The notes under the pieces were generated by a model that had not been told where the DNA came from, ran no database searches, and saw nothing but the letters and a program-made list of their open reading frames with translations. A stretch of DNA of 64,000 nucleotides from Verrucomicrobiota bacterium (GTDB taxonomy: Bacteria > Verrucomicrobiota > Verrucomicrobiia > Limisphaerales > JAEYXS01). Positions 25,422-35,100 of this stretch are shown here, piece by piece. The position numbers and the translations under genes were made by a program. Numbering within the stretch: the stretch's first letter is position 1; each line of letters opens with the position of its first letter. The stretch is from assembly GCA_023431185.1 (NCBI GenBank), contig JAEYXS010000065.1:152717-216716 (forward strand), in the 5' to 3' direction.

Positions 25422-26198
25422 ATGGCCAAGATCAGCCTCATCCTCGTCTCGCATAATAAGCCCAAGTATGTGCGCGAGGCGATCGATGGTGTGCTGAAGC
25501 AGACGTTTCAGGATTGGGAGATGATCTTGGTGGATAGCGGCGTTTTGTTGAACCAAGGCTTCTTTAAAGGACTTAATGACCCGCGCGTCACCATTATTCC
25601 TTCCGGTGAAACTAAGGAGATGGTGAAGACGCATAACATGGCATCGTGGTGCTTCAATCAGGTGATCAACGCCGGACGTTGCTCCGGTGAAATCCTTTTC
25701 TATCTCTGTGATGATGATGTGCTGTATCCGAATGCCTTCGAGGTCGTTTGGAATTACTACATCCAAAACAACCGCGAACCGCAGGCGATATATGCGTCAC
25801 AAGACATCGGCGTTACGGATGCGGAAGGCGTGACTAAGATCGTAGGGCAACGTCGGGCGGATAAGCCGGCGGGCAAATTCTGCAAGGGGCGCAAACTAGA
25901 TGGTGAGGTGGATTACCTGCAATTCTATCATGCTACTGCCTTGCTCAAGAAAGTGGCGGAAGCACAGGGGAATACACTCTATCATCCGGAAGACAAGCGC
26001 TTAGGGCATCATGCGGACGGTGTGTTCATGGAGAAGCTGGGCAAGCTCACGAAGGTGCACAACATCGACGTGGTGATCAGCATGAATCGTCGCACGGTGG
26101 ATAGCGTGAACATCCCGCACAGCGATTCCTTCTTCGTGAAGCTCAAGCACAAGGTGCGTTGCAATTACAACGACCTCATGGTGAAGCTGGGGCTTTGA
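25422..26198 (+). CDS. Glycosyltransferase family 2
   Basis: The 258-residue protein has the GT-A start ISLILVSHNKPKYVREAI and the metal-binding D97-D98-D99 in FYLCDDDVLYP, which identify a family 2 inverting glycosyltransferase. It lacks membrane helices. It is 6 bases downstream of the radical SAM gene and is the last plus-strand gene of the glycan locus; the methyltransferase converges on it with a 6-base gap. Donor and acceptor unknown. Confidence 0.82.
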   Translation: MAKISLILVSHNKPKYVREAIDGVLKQTFQDWEMILVDSGVLLNQGFFKGLNDPRVTIIPSGETKEMVKTHNMASWCFNQVINAGRCSGEILFYLCDDDVLYPNAFEVVWNYYIQNNREPQAIYASQDIGVTDAEGVTKIVGQRRADKPAGKFCKGRKLDGEVDYLQFYHATALLKKVAEAQGNTLYHPEDKRLGHHADGVFMEKLGKLTKVHNIDVVISMNRRTVDSVNIPHSDSFFVKLKHKVRCNYNDLMVKLGL

Positions 26199-26204
26199 AC
26201 TGGC

Positions 26205-27038
26205 CTATTTGCCCGGAACCTTCTTCAGCACGAAGAGGTCTTGCAGATAAGGGTGTTTGCCGCCCGTCACGGAACCTTCGATATGGGCGAGGATTTCAAA
26301 ACGCCCCGCCAGCAGGTTGCGATGCGCTTCTGTCGTCACGCCAATAGCTTTTTCAGGGCAAGATGGGTTGCTCGTGAACCAACCCGGAGTCAGCGCATGG
26401 GTGAAGTTGTAGGTCTCATTCTCGTTCACGTAATCACGCACGATATGGAACGTGATGATCGCGTGGCCGTCATCCGCCAGCACTTCATAGACCTTGTCCA
26501 TGTAGCGTTCGGCATCCTTCTGCTGTAGGTGCGTGAACACGGAGACGGAGATGAGCATGTCCTGTGACTTCGGGGCGATGGGCCAGTCGATGCCGTCGTT
26601 CATCTTCTGCGTGGTGTCGCCTTGCGGGTAATAGGGGTTCTGGTCCTTCGTCAGGTAGAAGCTGCAATTCGGCAAGTCACTATGAGTCGCCTTGGCAGCT
26701 TCTATGGACGTGCGATCGGTATCAACACCCAGAAAGCTGCCACCGTTCTTGATGAAGTGGTGGCAGATCGGGGCCTGATTACCCATGCCGCAACCGAAAT
26801 CGAAAATCTTGGGATTCGGTTTCTTGAGATAGAGACTGTAGAGAGCGCAAAAGAAACCTTGGTTCACGATCCATCCGGCGTAGCTGGAATAGGTCGCGGG
26901 AGTGAAGGAGGCGTTCGGAATGTGGTCGATCCAGAAGCGCGTCTCGCGCCAGGAGGCCATCTTGTCAAACCAGCGCCAGATGAACGACAACGGGAAATAG
27001 ATCGCGTAGAAACCGTAGATAAGAATTTTGCGGAACAT
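26205..27038 (-). CDS. Class I SAM-dependent methyltransferase
   Basis: The 277-residue protein has a hydrophobic N-terminal helix (about 8-22) and a Rossmann-fold methyltransferase domain with motif I IFDFGCGMGNQAP (78-90), an acidic GVDTDRTS strand and DDGHAIITFH. The N-terminal helix suggests membrane attachment, as for lipid-linked sugar methyltransferases. It is the most downstream gene of a minus-strand group (two glycosyltransferases upstream) and converges on the plus-strand glycan operon. Likely role: methylation of a sugar or polyisoprenoid-linked glycan. Confidence 0.8.
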   Translation of the reverse strand: MFRKILIYGFYAIYFPLSFIWRWFDKMASWRETRFWIDHIPNASFTPATYSSYAGWIVNQGFFCALYSLYLKKPNPKIFDFGCGMGNQAPICHHFIKNGGSFLGVDTDRTSIEAAKATHSDLPNCSFYLTKDQNPYYPQGDTTQKMNDGIDWPIAPKSQDMLISVSVFTHLQQKDAERYMDKVYEVLADDGHAIITFHIVRDYVNENETYNFTHALTPGWFTSNPSCPEKAIGVTTEAHRNLLAGRFEILAHIEGSVTGGKHPYLQDLFVLKKVPGK

Positions 27039-27136
27039 ATGGCTTAACGTCCCTCGGGCATTCCGTGACTGTTAACGGTCAAAATCATGTTTGCGCGGTA
27101 GATTCGGGGGATTTTATGGCGGGGGCAATACCAAAA

Positions 27137-28189
27137 CTAGCGGGCAGTGACTTTCGGTGCGCCGTATTGCAGCATTCGTATGAACTCATCCCAGCGGTTC
27201 AGGCGCAGGCGGAACAGGCTGAGCATTTCCCAATCACTACGCCGGCGGAAGGCTTTGATCCGATCACGTGCCTGTCGCACATGACCACGCATGCGCCATG
27301 CGTCGCGAATGGCTTCCCAGTAAGAGCGCTTCACGAAGGACCAGCGTTTTACGATGACCAAGGCAGCGAAAGCTTCGATGAAAAGCAGAACAAGCTGCAG
27401 GAGAAGCGTGAGGAAAAGCACGCCTTCGGCATTCTTCCAGATGGTCAGGAAGGCATTGCGGTTCGCGTAATAGCGTTTGGAATCACTGGTCCGGAACTCC
27501 ACGACATTGCCGCCACCAGCCGGATTCACATTAGCGGCACCGCGATGATGCACGATGGCTTGCGGCACCGTGATGACACGATGCCCGGCGATCCATGTGC
27601 GCCAGGAGAGGTCGAGTTCCTCGGCATACATGAAGAACTCTTTATCGAAGCCACCGACTTGCTCGAACACATCTTTGCGGATGAGATAGGAGCAGCCTTC
27701 CGGCATGAGGATCTCGCTCACGCGATCGACCGGACGGCGGTCCGTCGCGAGGCCGAAGATGTCGAAGCCGAGTGCGCCAGCGGATTGGAACGTGTTGTCG
27801 TCGTAGTTCAGCACGAGCGGAGTGGCAGCGCCGGCTTGCTCGCGCTCCACACAATCGAGCAGCTTCTCGAGGCAATCCGGTTCCAGCCACGCATCATTGT
27901 TGAGGAAGAAGAGGAACTTGCCCAAGGCCCGTTTTGCAGGACGATTATTGCCTTCGGCGAAACCGAGGTTCGCACCGTTTTGGAGGAAGTAACCATTCGT
28001 CCAGCCGCGCATCAATTCCTCCGCCTGCTTATCGGAGCCGTCGGTGGAGGTGTTATCCGCCATGATGACCTCGATGTCGTTGAAAATGGTCTGTGCTTTC
28101 AGCGAATCGACACAACGCGGCAGCCATTGCTTGCCATTGTAGTTCAGCACGATGACGGTGACGCGCGGGTTGAAAGCATTTTGACTCAT
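27137..28189 (-). CDS. Glycosyltransferase family 2, membrane-anchored
   Basis: A 350-residue protein with the GT-A motifs VTVIVLNYNGKQWL, ADNTSTDGS and FFLNNDAWLEP (the NND in place of DxD is frequent in rhamnosyltransferase-like family 2 enzymes). A hydrophobic stretch LFLTLLLQLVLLFIEAF near residues 255-272 should anchor it in the membrane. Its start overlaps the stop of the upstream GT4 gene by ATGA, indicating coupling. Confidence 0.83.
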   Translation of the reverse strand: MSQNAFNPRVTVIVLNYNGKQWLPRCVDSLKAQTIFNDIEVIMADNTSTDGSDKQAEELMRGWTNGYFLQNGANLGFAEGNNRPAKRALGKFLFFLNNDAWLEPDCLEKLLDCVEREQAGAATPLVLNYDDNTFQSAGALGFDIFGLATDRRPVDRVSEILMPEGCSYLIRKDVFEQVGGFDKEFFMYAEELDLSWRTWIAGHRVITVPQAIVHHRGAANVNPAGGGNVVEFRTSDSKRYYANRNAFLTIWKNAEGVLFLTLLLQLVLLFIEAFAALVIVKRWSFVKRSYWEAIRDAWRMRGHVRQARDRIKAFRRRSDWEMLSLFRLRLNRWDEFIRMLQYGAPKVTAR

Positions 28190-29295
28190 GGGCGGTTACC
28201 TTTCCCTTGCGCCATCTGTTCCAGCCAATCGCAGGCTTTGGGCAAGACGCTGTCCCAGTGGAAAGTCTTGGCACGATTCCAGCCGTTCAATCGCCACTGC
28301 TGATACTGTGCATCACTTTGGAAAGCTTCCATCAATCGATCGGCCAACGACTCGGGTGTCTCCGCTTTGGTCAGCACGCCGGTTTCATTATCCAAAGTGG
28401 ATTCGACCAAGCCGGGCACGGCATAGACGGCACCGGGGGTGCCCATGGCGTTCGCCTCGATGACATTCAGACCCCAGCCTTCACGCTGCGAAGTGTGGAG
28501 CAGGAAATGGCTTTCACGGAGCAAGGCATCCTTGTCCGCTTCGGACAAGGGGCCGGTGAGCTTTGTGCTGCTCTGCAAGGCGTGCTCGGCGACAATGGCT
28601 TTCAGTTTTCCCTCAGTTTCACCGCCGCCTACGATGGTGAGTTCCGTATTAACACCCCGAGCCCGCAATACTTTATGTGCGAGCAATGCGTGATCGATGC
28701 GTTTGTTCGGAGCTAGGCGTGAGACGACGATAAGCTTGTAGGGTGCGGCCAGCAGCTTGGGTTCCAGCACCGGCAAGGCACGTGTGTGCACGCCGTAGGG
28801 GATGATCGTCACATCCTTCACGCCGTGTTCATGCAATTGCCGTTTGGTGTCAGATGAGGCTGTGAAGAAAGGGACATCGCGATAGCACCAGTGCGTCCAA
28901 CGCTCTTGGGCGCGGCCGATGGAACTGATGGGCCATTGGTAGAAGGCATCCCAGATCGGGCCCAGCACTTCGTGGATGTAGGCGATGTTGTTCGTGCCGC
29001 ACCACCAAGGCGCATACCACGGAATGCCATGGTGCTGATCGATGACGAGGTCGAAGCGCGGCTGTTGTTTATACCAGGCCTTCGCTTTGAAGATGGCCGA
29101 ACCCTTGTCGCCGCCGCGGACGATGTGCACGCCATCGATGACCGTTTCCGGCTTGGCCCCGGGAAAATCGAAGCTGAACCACCACGCTTCATGCCCGCGA
29201 TCCACCAAAGCCTTCAGGTAGGCCTGGGTCACGCGCTCGGCTCCGCCCGCAAGGGGGTTTTCCGGGTCGCGCCAGTTGAGCATCAGGAAACGCAT
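28186..29295 (-). CDS. Glycosyltransferase family 4
   Basis: The 369-residue protein has the GT-B layout: an N-terminal domain starting MRFLMLNWRDPENPLAGGAE and a C-terminal donor domain with LIVVSRLAPNKRID, and the E-x7-E motif in REGWGLNVIEANAMGTP. Start at the ATG at 29295; the frame stays open far upstream through the HupE-like gene, but that extension is antiparallel-frame noise. It heads the GT4-GT2 pair. It likely transfers hexose in surface polysaccharide assembly. Confidence 0.85.
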   Translation of the reverse strand: MRFLMLNWRDPENPLAGGAERVTQAYLKALVDRGHEAWWFSFDFPGAKPETVIDGVHIVRGGDKGSAIFKAKAWYKQQPRFDLVIDQHHGIPWYAPWWCGTNNIAYIHEVLGPIWDAFYQWPISSIGRAQERWTHWCYRDVPFFTASSDTKRQLHEHGVKDVTIIPYGVHTRALPVLEPKLLAAPYKLIVVSRLAPNKRIDHALLAHKVLRARGVNTELTIVGGGETEGKLKAIVAEHALQSSTKLTGPLSEADKDALLRESHFLLHTSQREGWGLNVIEANAMGTPGAVYAVPGLVESTLDNETGVLTKAETPESLADRLMEAFQSDAQYQQWRLNGWNRAKTFHWDSVLPKACDWLEQMAQGKGNRP

Positions 29296-29345
29296 CGGTA
29301 GCGCGCAAGTTCTAGCGGGCGGGGGCAGGGGGAACAATGCCAAAA

Positions 29346-30494
29346 CTAGCTGATGATGCTGATATCGAAGGCCCGCTCGATCAGCCAGACCAGCGCCAGC
29401 AGGGCGATAATCGCCGAACCAGCGACCAAGGCACCTTTCTGATAGGACTTGGACTGCCGGAGCGAAAAGGCCACCGGCAGGAAGACGGCGACGATGGCGA
29501 GTTGCCCGGCTTCCACGCCGAGATTGAAACCGATGAGGGTGTTGAGCAGAGATGTCGTTTGCAGGTCCAGTTCGCCGAGAACGGTCGCAAAACCGAAGCC
29601 GTGGATAATTCCGAAACAGAAAGCCACCAGCCAGCCTTTGCCGTGGAAGAAGGGTTTGATGTTGTTCAACGCGGCCAGCACCACCGAGGCCGCAATGGCA
29701 GATTCCACAAAGCGTGAGGGCAGGCGGATAAGTTCCGATGCCGCCAAGCCCAAGGTGATGGAGTGGGCGATGGTAAAGGCGGTGACGATCTTGAAGACAT
29801 TGAAATAGGCGGGCTTCAGGTTGCTGACGGGAGTCCATTGCTTATCTTTCAGCACCAGCACGGAAGGCAGCAGGAGCGCGAGGAGGAAGAGGATGTGGTC
29901 GAAGCCGATCCAGATATGCCAGACGCCTTCCTTGAAGAAGGTGTTAAAGGAGGCAATCACACGAGGTTCACCGAGTTTGAAGGTCTGCTCCGACTGGTCT
30001 TTGACGAAGATGGCCGGGGTAACATTGGTTTCCATCGTGATCTGCATCAGGGAGCGGTGAGCAGCATCGACATCGAGAAAGAGATGGTTGCGGACGGTGA
30101 CCACGGCAGGAGGTGCGGGGAAATCGACATCGATCTCGGCGACAGCGAAGGCTCCGTCCTTGTCGGTGGCGACGAGATGATTGTGGACGTGTACCATGCC
30201 CGGCTGGCCATCAGCTGAGAACGTGAGGTGCTTCAGGAGATAACCACCGATGGCGGGCTGTTTCGCCTGGAGTTCTGCAAAGGTCACTGCACCATTGCCA
30301 TCGGCATCGAGGTTCACTACGAGGTCCAGATCGCGCAGAGACATATCCACCCGGCCGGAGAGGCGGTTGCTCTCGACGCTGAGGTTGAGGTAGCTGAGGC
30401 CGGGTTGGTGAGCGGAGAGAGAGCTCGTGCTGACGCTGATAAGTGCCAGCAGCAACCAAGACCGTATGGTTTGAAATGGAAGACGATATGTCAC
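29346..30494 (-). CDS. HupE/UreJ family membrane protein with EF-hand-like loop
   Basis: A 382-residue protein with a signal peptide (cleavage near SLSAHQ), a periplasmic domain carrying a calcium-loop-like DADGNGAVTFAE (63-74), and six or so membrane helices in the C-terminal half. The HIWIGFDHILFLLALL helix is the family's conserved first helix, with a second His motif in FGIIHGFGFA. HupE/UreJ proteins are associated with nickel transport for hydrogenase or urease, but neither enzyme is encoded in this window. The family's His motif is intact, so metal handling remains the best guess. Confidence 0.82.
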   Translation of the reverse strand: MTYRLPFQTIRSWLLLALISVSTSSLSAHQPGLSYLNLSVESNRLSGRVDMSLRDLDLVVNLDADGNGAVTFAELQAKQPAIGGYLLKHLTFSADGQPGMVHVHNHLVATDKDGAFAVAEIDVDFPAPPAVVTVRNHLFLDVDAAHRSLMQITMETNVTPAIFVKDQSEQTFKLGEPRVIASFNTFFKEGVWHIWIGFDHILFLLALLLPSVLVLKDKQWTPVSNLKPAYFNVFKIVTAFTIAHSITLGLAASELIRLPSRFVESAIAASVVLAALNNIKPFFHGKGWLVAFCFGIIHGFGFATVLGELDLQTTSLLNTLIGFNLGVEAGQLAIVAVFLPVAFSLRQSKSYQKGALVAGSAIIALLALVWLIERAFDISIIS

Positions 30495-30544
30495 GACTAA
30501 GTGAGTGAAATTCTACTGAGCGTCTTAATGCTTTTCACGTTGCT

Positions 30545-30561
30545 GCGGGTCACAGACCCGC
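30545..30561. repeat. Palindromic GCGGGTC element
   Basis: GCGGGTC (30545-30551) and GACCCGC (30555-30561) form a 7-base-pair stem around ACA, between the M20 peptidase stop and the HupE-like start, both on the minus strand. No T tract follows. The compact palindrome with GGAGC/GCTCC flank looks like a dispersed element, but only one copy occurs here. Confidence 0.45.
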
Positions 30562-30581
30562 GCTCCGTCCGGAAGCGTGGG

Positions 30582-31955
30582 TTAGGCGCTCGCGGCGAGT
30601 TCGGGCCAGAGGAGGGCGCTCATTTTCATGCCTTTGGTGTAAGCGGTGAGGCTGAATTTCTCGTTCGGTGAATGCGGATTGTCATCCGGCAAGCCGAGGC
30701 CGAGCAGTAGTGAATCGGCTCCGAGCGTTTTACGGAACTGGTTCACGATGGGGATGGAGCCACCTTCACGCAGGAGGACAGGTTCGCAATCAAAGGCGTT
30801 CTTTAAGGCGCGCAAAGCGGCTTGAGCGGGAGCGCTGGTCGGAGAGACAAGGTATGCTACACCACCATGACCGGGCTCGAACTCCATCCGCACGGCAGGT
30901 GGGCAGAGTTTTTTGAGATGCTTCTCCACGAGTTTGAGAATCTTTTGCGGTTTCTGATCGGGCACGAGGCGGAAGGTGAGCTTGGCCTTGGCCCAAGAGG
31001 GCACAATCGTCTTGCTGCCATCACCTTGGTAACCACTCGTGAGCCCATTGATCTCGCACGTCGGTCTTGCGCTACGGCGCTCGATGGCGGTGTAGCCGTG
31101 CTCGCCCATGAGTTCTTTCACGCCGAGGAATTTCTTGTACGCGCTCTCGTTGTGCGGGAGGCGGGCGAGCTGCTTGCGCTCGTAGGCGCTGAGATTCACG
31201 ACGTCGTCGTAGAAGCCGGGCACCGTGATGCGGCCTTTCTTGTCGCGAAGCTGGCCGAGCAATTGGCAGAGGGCCATCGCGGGATTTTCCACCGAGCCCC
31301 CGTAGATGCCGGAATGCAGATCGCGGCTCGGTCCATGAAGCGTAACTTCAGCAGCGACGATGCCACGCAGTGCGTAGGTGAGAGCGGGGTGTTTCAGGTC
31401 CGGCATGCCGGTGTCGGAGATGACAATCGTATCGCAGCGCAGTTCCTTGGCGTGTTCTTCGAGAAAGCCTTTCAGGCTGGTGCAGCCGACTTCCTCTTCG
31501 CCTTCAATGAGGAAGGTGAGATCACAAGGGAGTTCGGTGCCAGTCTTGAGATAGGCTTCGACGGCGTTCAGGTGCGCGAGGTGTTGGCCTTTGTTATCGC
31601 TGGCGCCACGGGCGAAGAGGGAATCTCCATCAATGCGTGGTTCGAAGGCGGGTGTGGTCCACAGATTGAACGGCTCGGCAGGCTGGACATCGTAGTGGCC
31701 GTAGATGAGATAGTGCGGCTTCTTCACGCCCTTCTTGCGCGGCGTCTTGGCGAGCACGATCGGGTTGCCCGGAGTTTTGCAGAGTTCTGTTTCGAGGCCG
31801 ATGGAGCGGCAATGGTCGGCGAGCCATTGGGCACAGCGATCGATGTCCGCGCGGTGATGCGGTTGCGCGGAGACGCTGGGGAAGCGGACGTAATGGCACA
31901 AGCGGTCGATGAATTCCTGCCGATGTTCTTCGAGATAACGCAAAACGGGTTGCAT
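30582..31955 (-). CDS. M20 family metallopeptidase (dipeptidase)
   Basis: The 457-residue protein matches M20 di-zinc dipeptidases: YLIYGHYDVQPAEP with the first zinc His and catalytic Asp, GASDNKGQ with the bridging Asp, IEGEEEVGC with the catalytic Glu pair, and a dimerisation domain before the last ligand near the C-terminus (NEKFSL). No signal peptide, so cytoplasmic peptide hydrolysis is expected. Start at the ATG giving MQPVLRYLEEHRQEF; the longer frame upstream translates the SPLGGERAGVRG-type repeat and is not coding. Confidence 0.9.
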   Translation of the reverse strand: MQPVLRYLEEHRQEFIDRLCHYVRFPSVSAQPHHRADIDRCAQWLADHCRSIGLETELCKTPGNPIVLAKTPRKKGVKKPHYLIYGHYDVQPAEPFNLWTTPAFEPRIDGDSLFARGASDNKGQHLAHLNAVEAYLKTGTELPCDLTFLIEGEEEVGCTSLKGFLEEHAKELRCDTIVISDTGMPDLKHPALTYALRGIVAAEVTLHGPSRDLHSGIYGGSVENPAMALCQLLGQLRDKKGRITVPGFYDDVVNLSAYERKQLARLPHNESAYKKFLGVKELMGEHGYTAIERRSARPTCEINGLTSGYQGDGSKTIVPSWAKAKLTFRLVPDQKPQKILKLVEKHLKKLCPPAVRMEFEPGHGGVAYLVSPTSAPAQAALRALKNAFDCEPVLLREGGSIPIVNQFRKTLGADSLLLGLGLPDDNPHSPNEKFSLTAYTKGMKMSALLWPELAASA

Positions 31956-31979
31956 AATAATACAATCTGATTGGGGCTT

Positions 31980-32034
31980 TTCACCCCTCACCCCGGCCCT
32001 CTCCCCTCCAAGGGGCGAGGGAGATGGGGCGTGC
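31980..32034. repeat. CTCACCCC...GGGAGATGGGG dispersed repeat (E-type)
   Basis: Starts CTCACCCCGGCCCTCTCCCC and continues to GGGGCGAGGGAGATGGGG; the two halves are partially complementary. On the minus strand it translates to SPLGGERAGVRG, a peptide seen wherever this class of repeat is mis-annotated as protein. Degenerate versions may be present at 57410-57438 and 63871-63922. Confidence 0.7.
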
Positions 32035-32084
32035 AGCTCAATCATCCTTGGTCCGGTCGCGATGATGGCCTTAATTGGGAAGGG

Positions 32085-32122
32085 ATTAAAAAGCAAAGCC
32101 GGGGCGGTAACAAGCCCCGGCT
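32085..32122 (-). terminator. Rho-independent terminator of the AsmA-like gene
   Basis: Read on the minus strand, AGCCGGGGC pairs perfectly with GCCCCGGCT (plus coordinates 32097-32105 and 32114-32122) and is followed by TTTGCTTTTT. It starts about 20 bases after the stop codon. Confidence 0.88.
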
Positions 32123-32141
32123 CAGTTTTGATTCAGTGACC

Positions 32142-35100
32142 CTATTTCTTCTTCTTGAACAGGTCGAAGGGATTGATGGTGGCCGGCTTGTTCGTGGTGG
32201 TCTGCGAAGGTGCGTTCGTATCCGCCGGTTTGTTTGGCTGGCCGGTCAGGATGTTGCCGACGCCTTTGAGGATATTGTTGCCCTTTTCGCCGAGATCGAT
32301 GGGGAGGGCACCGGCAGATTTGAGCAGCAGACCGGTGATGACGAGCTCTTTGATGTCGGCCTTAGGTTCGCCCAAGGTGCCTTTCAACGTCAGGAAGCTG
32401 GGCATCTGGATGAAGGCGTTCGTCGAATCGCGGTTGGCGATGGAGAAGTGCTTGGCCAGACCTTGAGCGAGCTGGAACTCCACGGGGTGATTCAAAGGAG
32501 AATTGGTCAGCACGTCAGCCATGGGAATCTTGCCATTCACATTGGCGATGAAGGCAGGGCTGAGAGCGGCGGCCTTTTGCAGATCGATCGTGCCTTGGCC
32601 GATGACCACATTGGCGGCGACGGCGTTAAGCGGGGATTGCAGAACTTCCGGCACGCGCAGGACCAGGGCCACGGCGGCGATGACGGGGTAGAACGCGCCT
32701 TTCTCGATCAACTGGATGTTGGCGTTGGTGAAGTTGAGGGAAATGTTGCCAGTGAGGTTTTTCTGCAAACTCTTGTCGGTGGTGCCGGCGCCTTTGATGG
32801 CGATATCGGCGAACATGTCACCAGCCGCCCGGCCTTTGTATTCTTGGGCGAAGCTATTGGCCAAGGGGGCGAGGGGAACCTTGTCCGCCTTGGCGCTGAT
32901 GTCATAGCGATAGCCGGGGACGCTGAGGTCCACGTCCACCCGGGCGCTGACGGGCGCGCCGTTGAGCGTCAGTTTGGCCGGTTCGATCTTCACCTGACCG
33001 CCATCCAGCAGCAACGTGGTCTGCCAGTTCTCCGCTGCGATCTCGCGCAGATAGAGTTTCTTTAGGTCGAGTTCGGCTTTGAAATCTTTGAAAGGCAGCG
33101 TCACAGCCTCGGGTTCTTTGTTCGGATCAGCGGCAGGGGCAGGGGCGGAGGCAGCGGGTTTGGCAGTATCGCCGGAAGTGCCAGCGAAGAGGTCGTAGTA
33201 GCGAGTCAGATCGAGGCCGTCCGACGCGATCTTCACGCTGCCGGTGATGGCGTTGGATTTTGAAGAGTCGATCTTGCCGCTGAGATTGAGGACGTTTTTG
33301 GCGCGCTCGGTCGGGGTCAGATTCAACTGCACGGTGCGGAGGTTCAGCACTTGCTTGTCCATACCGGCATCCAGCGTGGCCACGGCGCTCAATGTCTCCT
33401 TGGGCAGTTTACCGGCCTTGTCGGTGACGAGCAGGCGGGTCATCTGCAGATCGGCTTTCACGCCGGATTCAGCAGTTGGATTCAAGGTGAGCGTGCCTTT
33501 GGAATTGATGGTGAGCGAGGTGAGCTTGGCATCCGTCAGGAAAGGATCGAGCACAGCGGCCAGGAGGTTCTCATTCAGATTGCCGAGCGTGTAATCGAAT
33601 TTGCCCGTGGAATTCGTGGTGTTGTAAGTGCCGCTGAAGTCGAGGCTGCCGGCGGCTTTACCGGCGTGCTGGAGGGAGACCGCCAGCGTGGGGGTGATCA
33701 CTTGCTGGGTGGAGATGTTCACCGTGAGATCGGCGGCCAGCTGCAGATCATCGAGGCGCAGGTCCGCGATTTTGCCGGTGACATTGGCGACGACGTTGCC
33801 TTTGTAGGATTTGAAGTTTTGCGTAGTGAACTTGCCCTTGAGCGCGGTGTTGATCGGGGCTGCATTCTTGTCGTCGGAGACCAAAGTCAGGTTCTTGGCT
33901 GTAGTCTGGAAGCTGGAGTTGATCTCTTTGCCGCCGTTTGCGAAGGAGATGTCGACATTGGCATCCACCAAGCCCGCGCTGGCGACGGCCCCGATGATAG
34001 GTTTCCAATCGGCGAGGTTGAGCTGGCTGAGTTTTAGGCTGAGAGAGGCATCGCCACTGACATCGCCGGCAGCGGAGAGCTTGATGGGTTGAGTGATGGC
34101 AAGAGTCAGCAAGGGTTTGTTCTTTTGCTGCGAAGTGACGCTTAGCTTGTCGATCTGCGTGAAGGAGTTGGTGCCGTCGAGATTGTGCTGCAGCGAATAT
34201 TCAGCGGCAATGTCCAGCGGAGTGACTTGCTGCTTGTCTTTGATAAGCGTGAATTTCTGCGCGTTGAACTGGCCGTTCACGGAGACGAGGGTGAAACCCT
34301 TGGAGACGACCACCACATTGCTGCTGGAGATCTGGGTGCTGCCGAAGTCGTAGCCGATGGCGGCGCCCACCAGATTGAGCACGCGTTTGCCAAGCGGTTC
34401 CACGTTGAGGTTCAGCTTCACTTCACCTTTGTCCAGATCCATGGGGCCGCTCACGGTGATGGCGCCAAGAGCTTCCGCGTTCTGGTTGAATTCCAGGCGC
34501 AGGCTCTTCACTTCGGTGGGGGAGACTTCCGTGTTCAGGGTCGCGATGAAGCCTGCCAGATCGGCGAAGGTGCCGGTGGTTTTGCCGACGGTGAGTTCAG
34601 TTTTGCCTTTGATGCTCTGGGGCTGTAAATCGGTTGTGATGAGGAACTCAAGGTTCGCGGCGGCTTTGGCTTCCAGGCGATTAGGCGCATTCGATTTCGT
34701 GAGTTGCTGATCGAACACGATATCGCTGGCGAGCTGCAGCTTGCCAGCGATGCCGGAGATGACTTGATCGACTGAAAGGTTGATGCTGGCGAGCTCGATG
34801 GTCTGCCTGCCACCGTCCTTGAGCGTTTGCGCAAAAGTGAAATGGGCGTTCTCCAGCGAGATGTTCTTCAAGTCGAGTTTTGGTTTTTCACCGGGCTCGG
34901 CAGTGTCGGGCTTCGCGGGTTGCTCGCTCGCGTTGAGGGCCTGCATGATCGGGTCGAGATTCGAGGAGCCGTCGGCATTCTGCACGATGCTGACTTTGGG
35001 GGATTGCACCTTGAGTTCGGAGACGTTCAGTTTGCCGCCGATGATGTTCATGAGGCTGTAGCGGACACTGGCGGAATCGGCGGTGAGCAGGGGCTCGCCA

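Noticed and set aside
27065..28303. 412-codon plus-strand frame opposite the GT2 gene
   Set aside because: Mirror of a recognised glycosyltransferase; no domain recognisable.
29296..29838. N-terminal extension of the GT4 gene
   Set aside because: Runs through the HupE-like gene in another frame; His/Arg-rich translation and no conservation.
31980..32034. Terminator-like pairing in the E repeat
   Set aside because: The halves pair imperfectly and no T tract follows; it is better explained as a dispersed repeat.
31956..32096. N-terminal extension of the M20 peptidase
   Set aside because: Encodes the SPLGGERAGVRG peptide of an E-type repeat.
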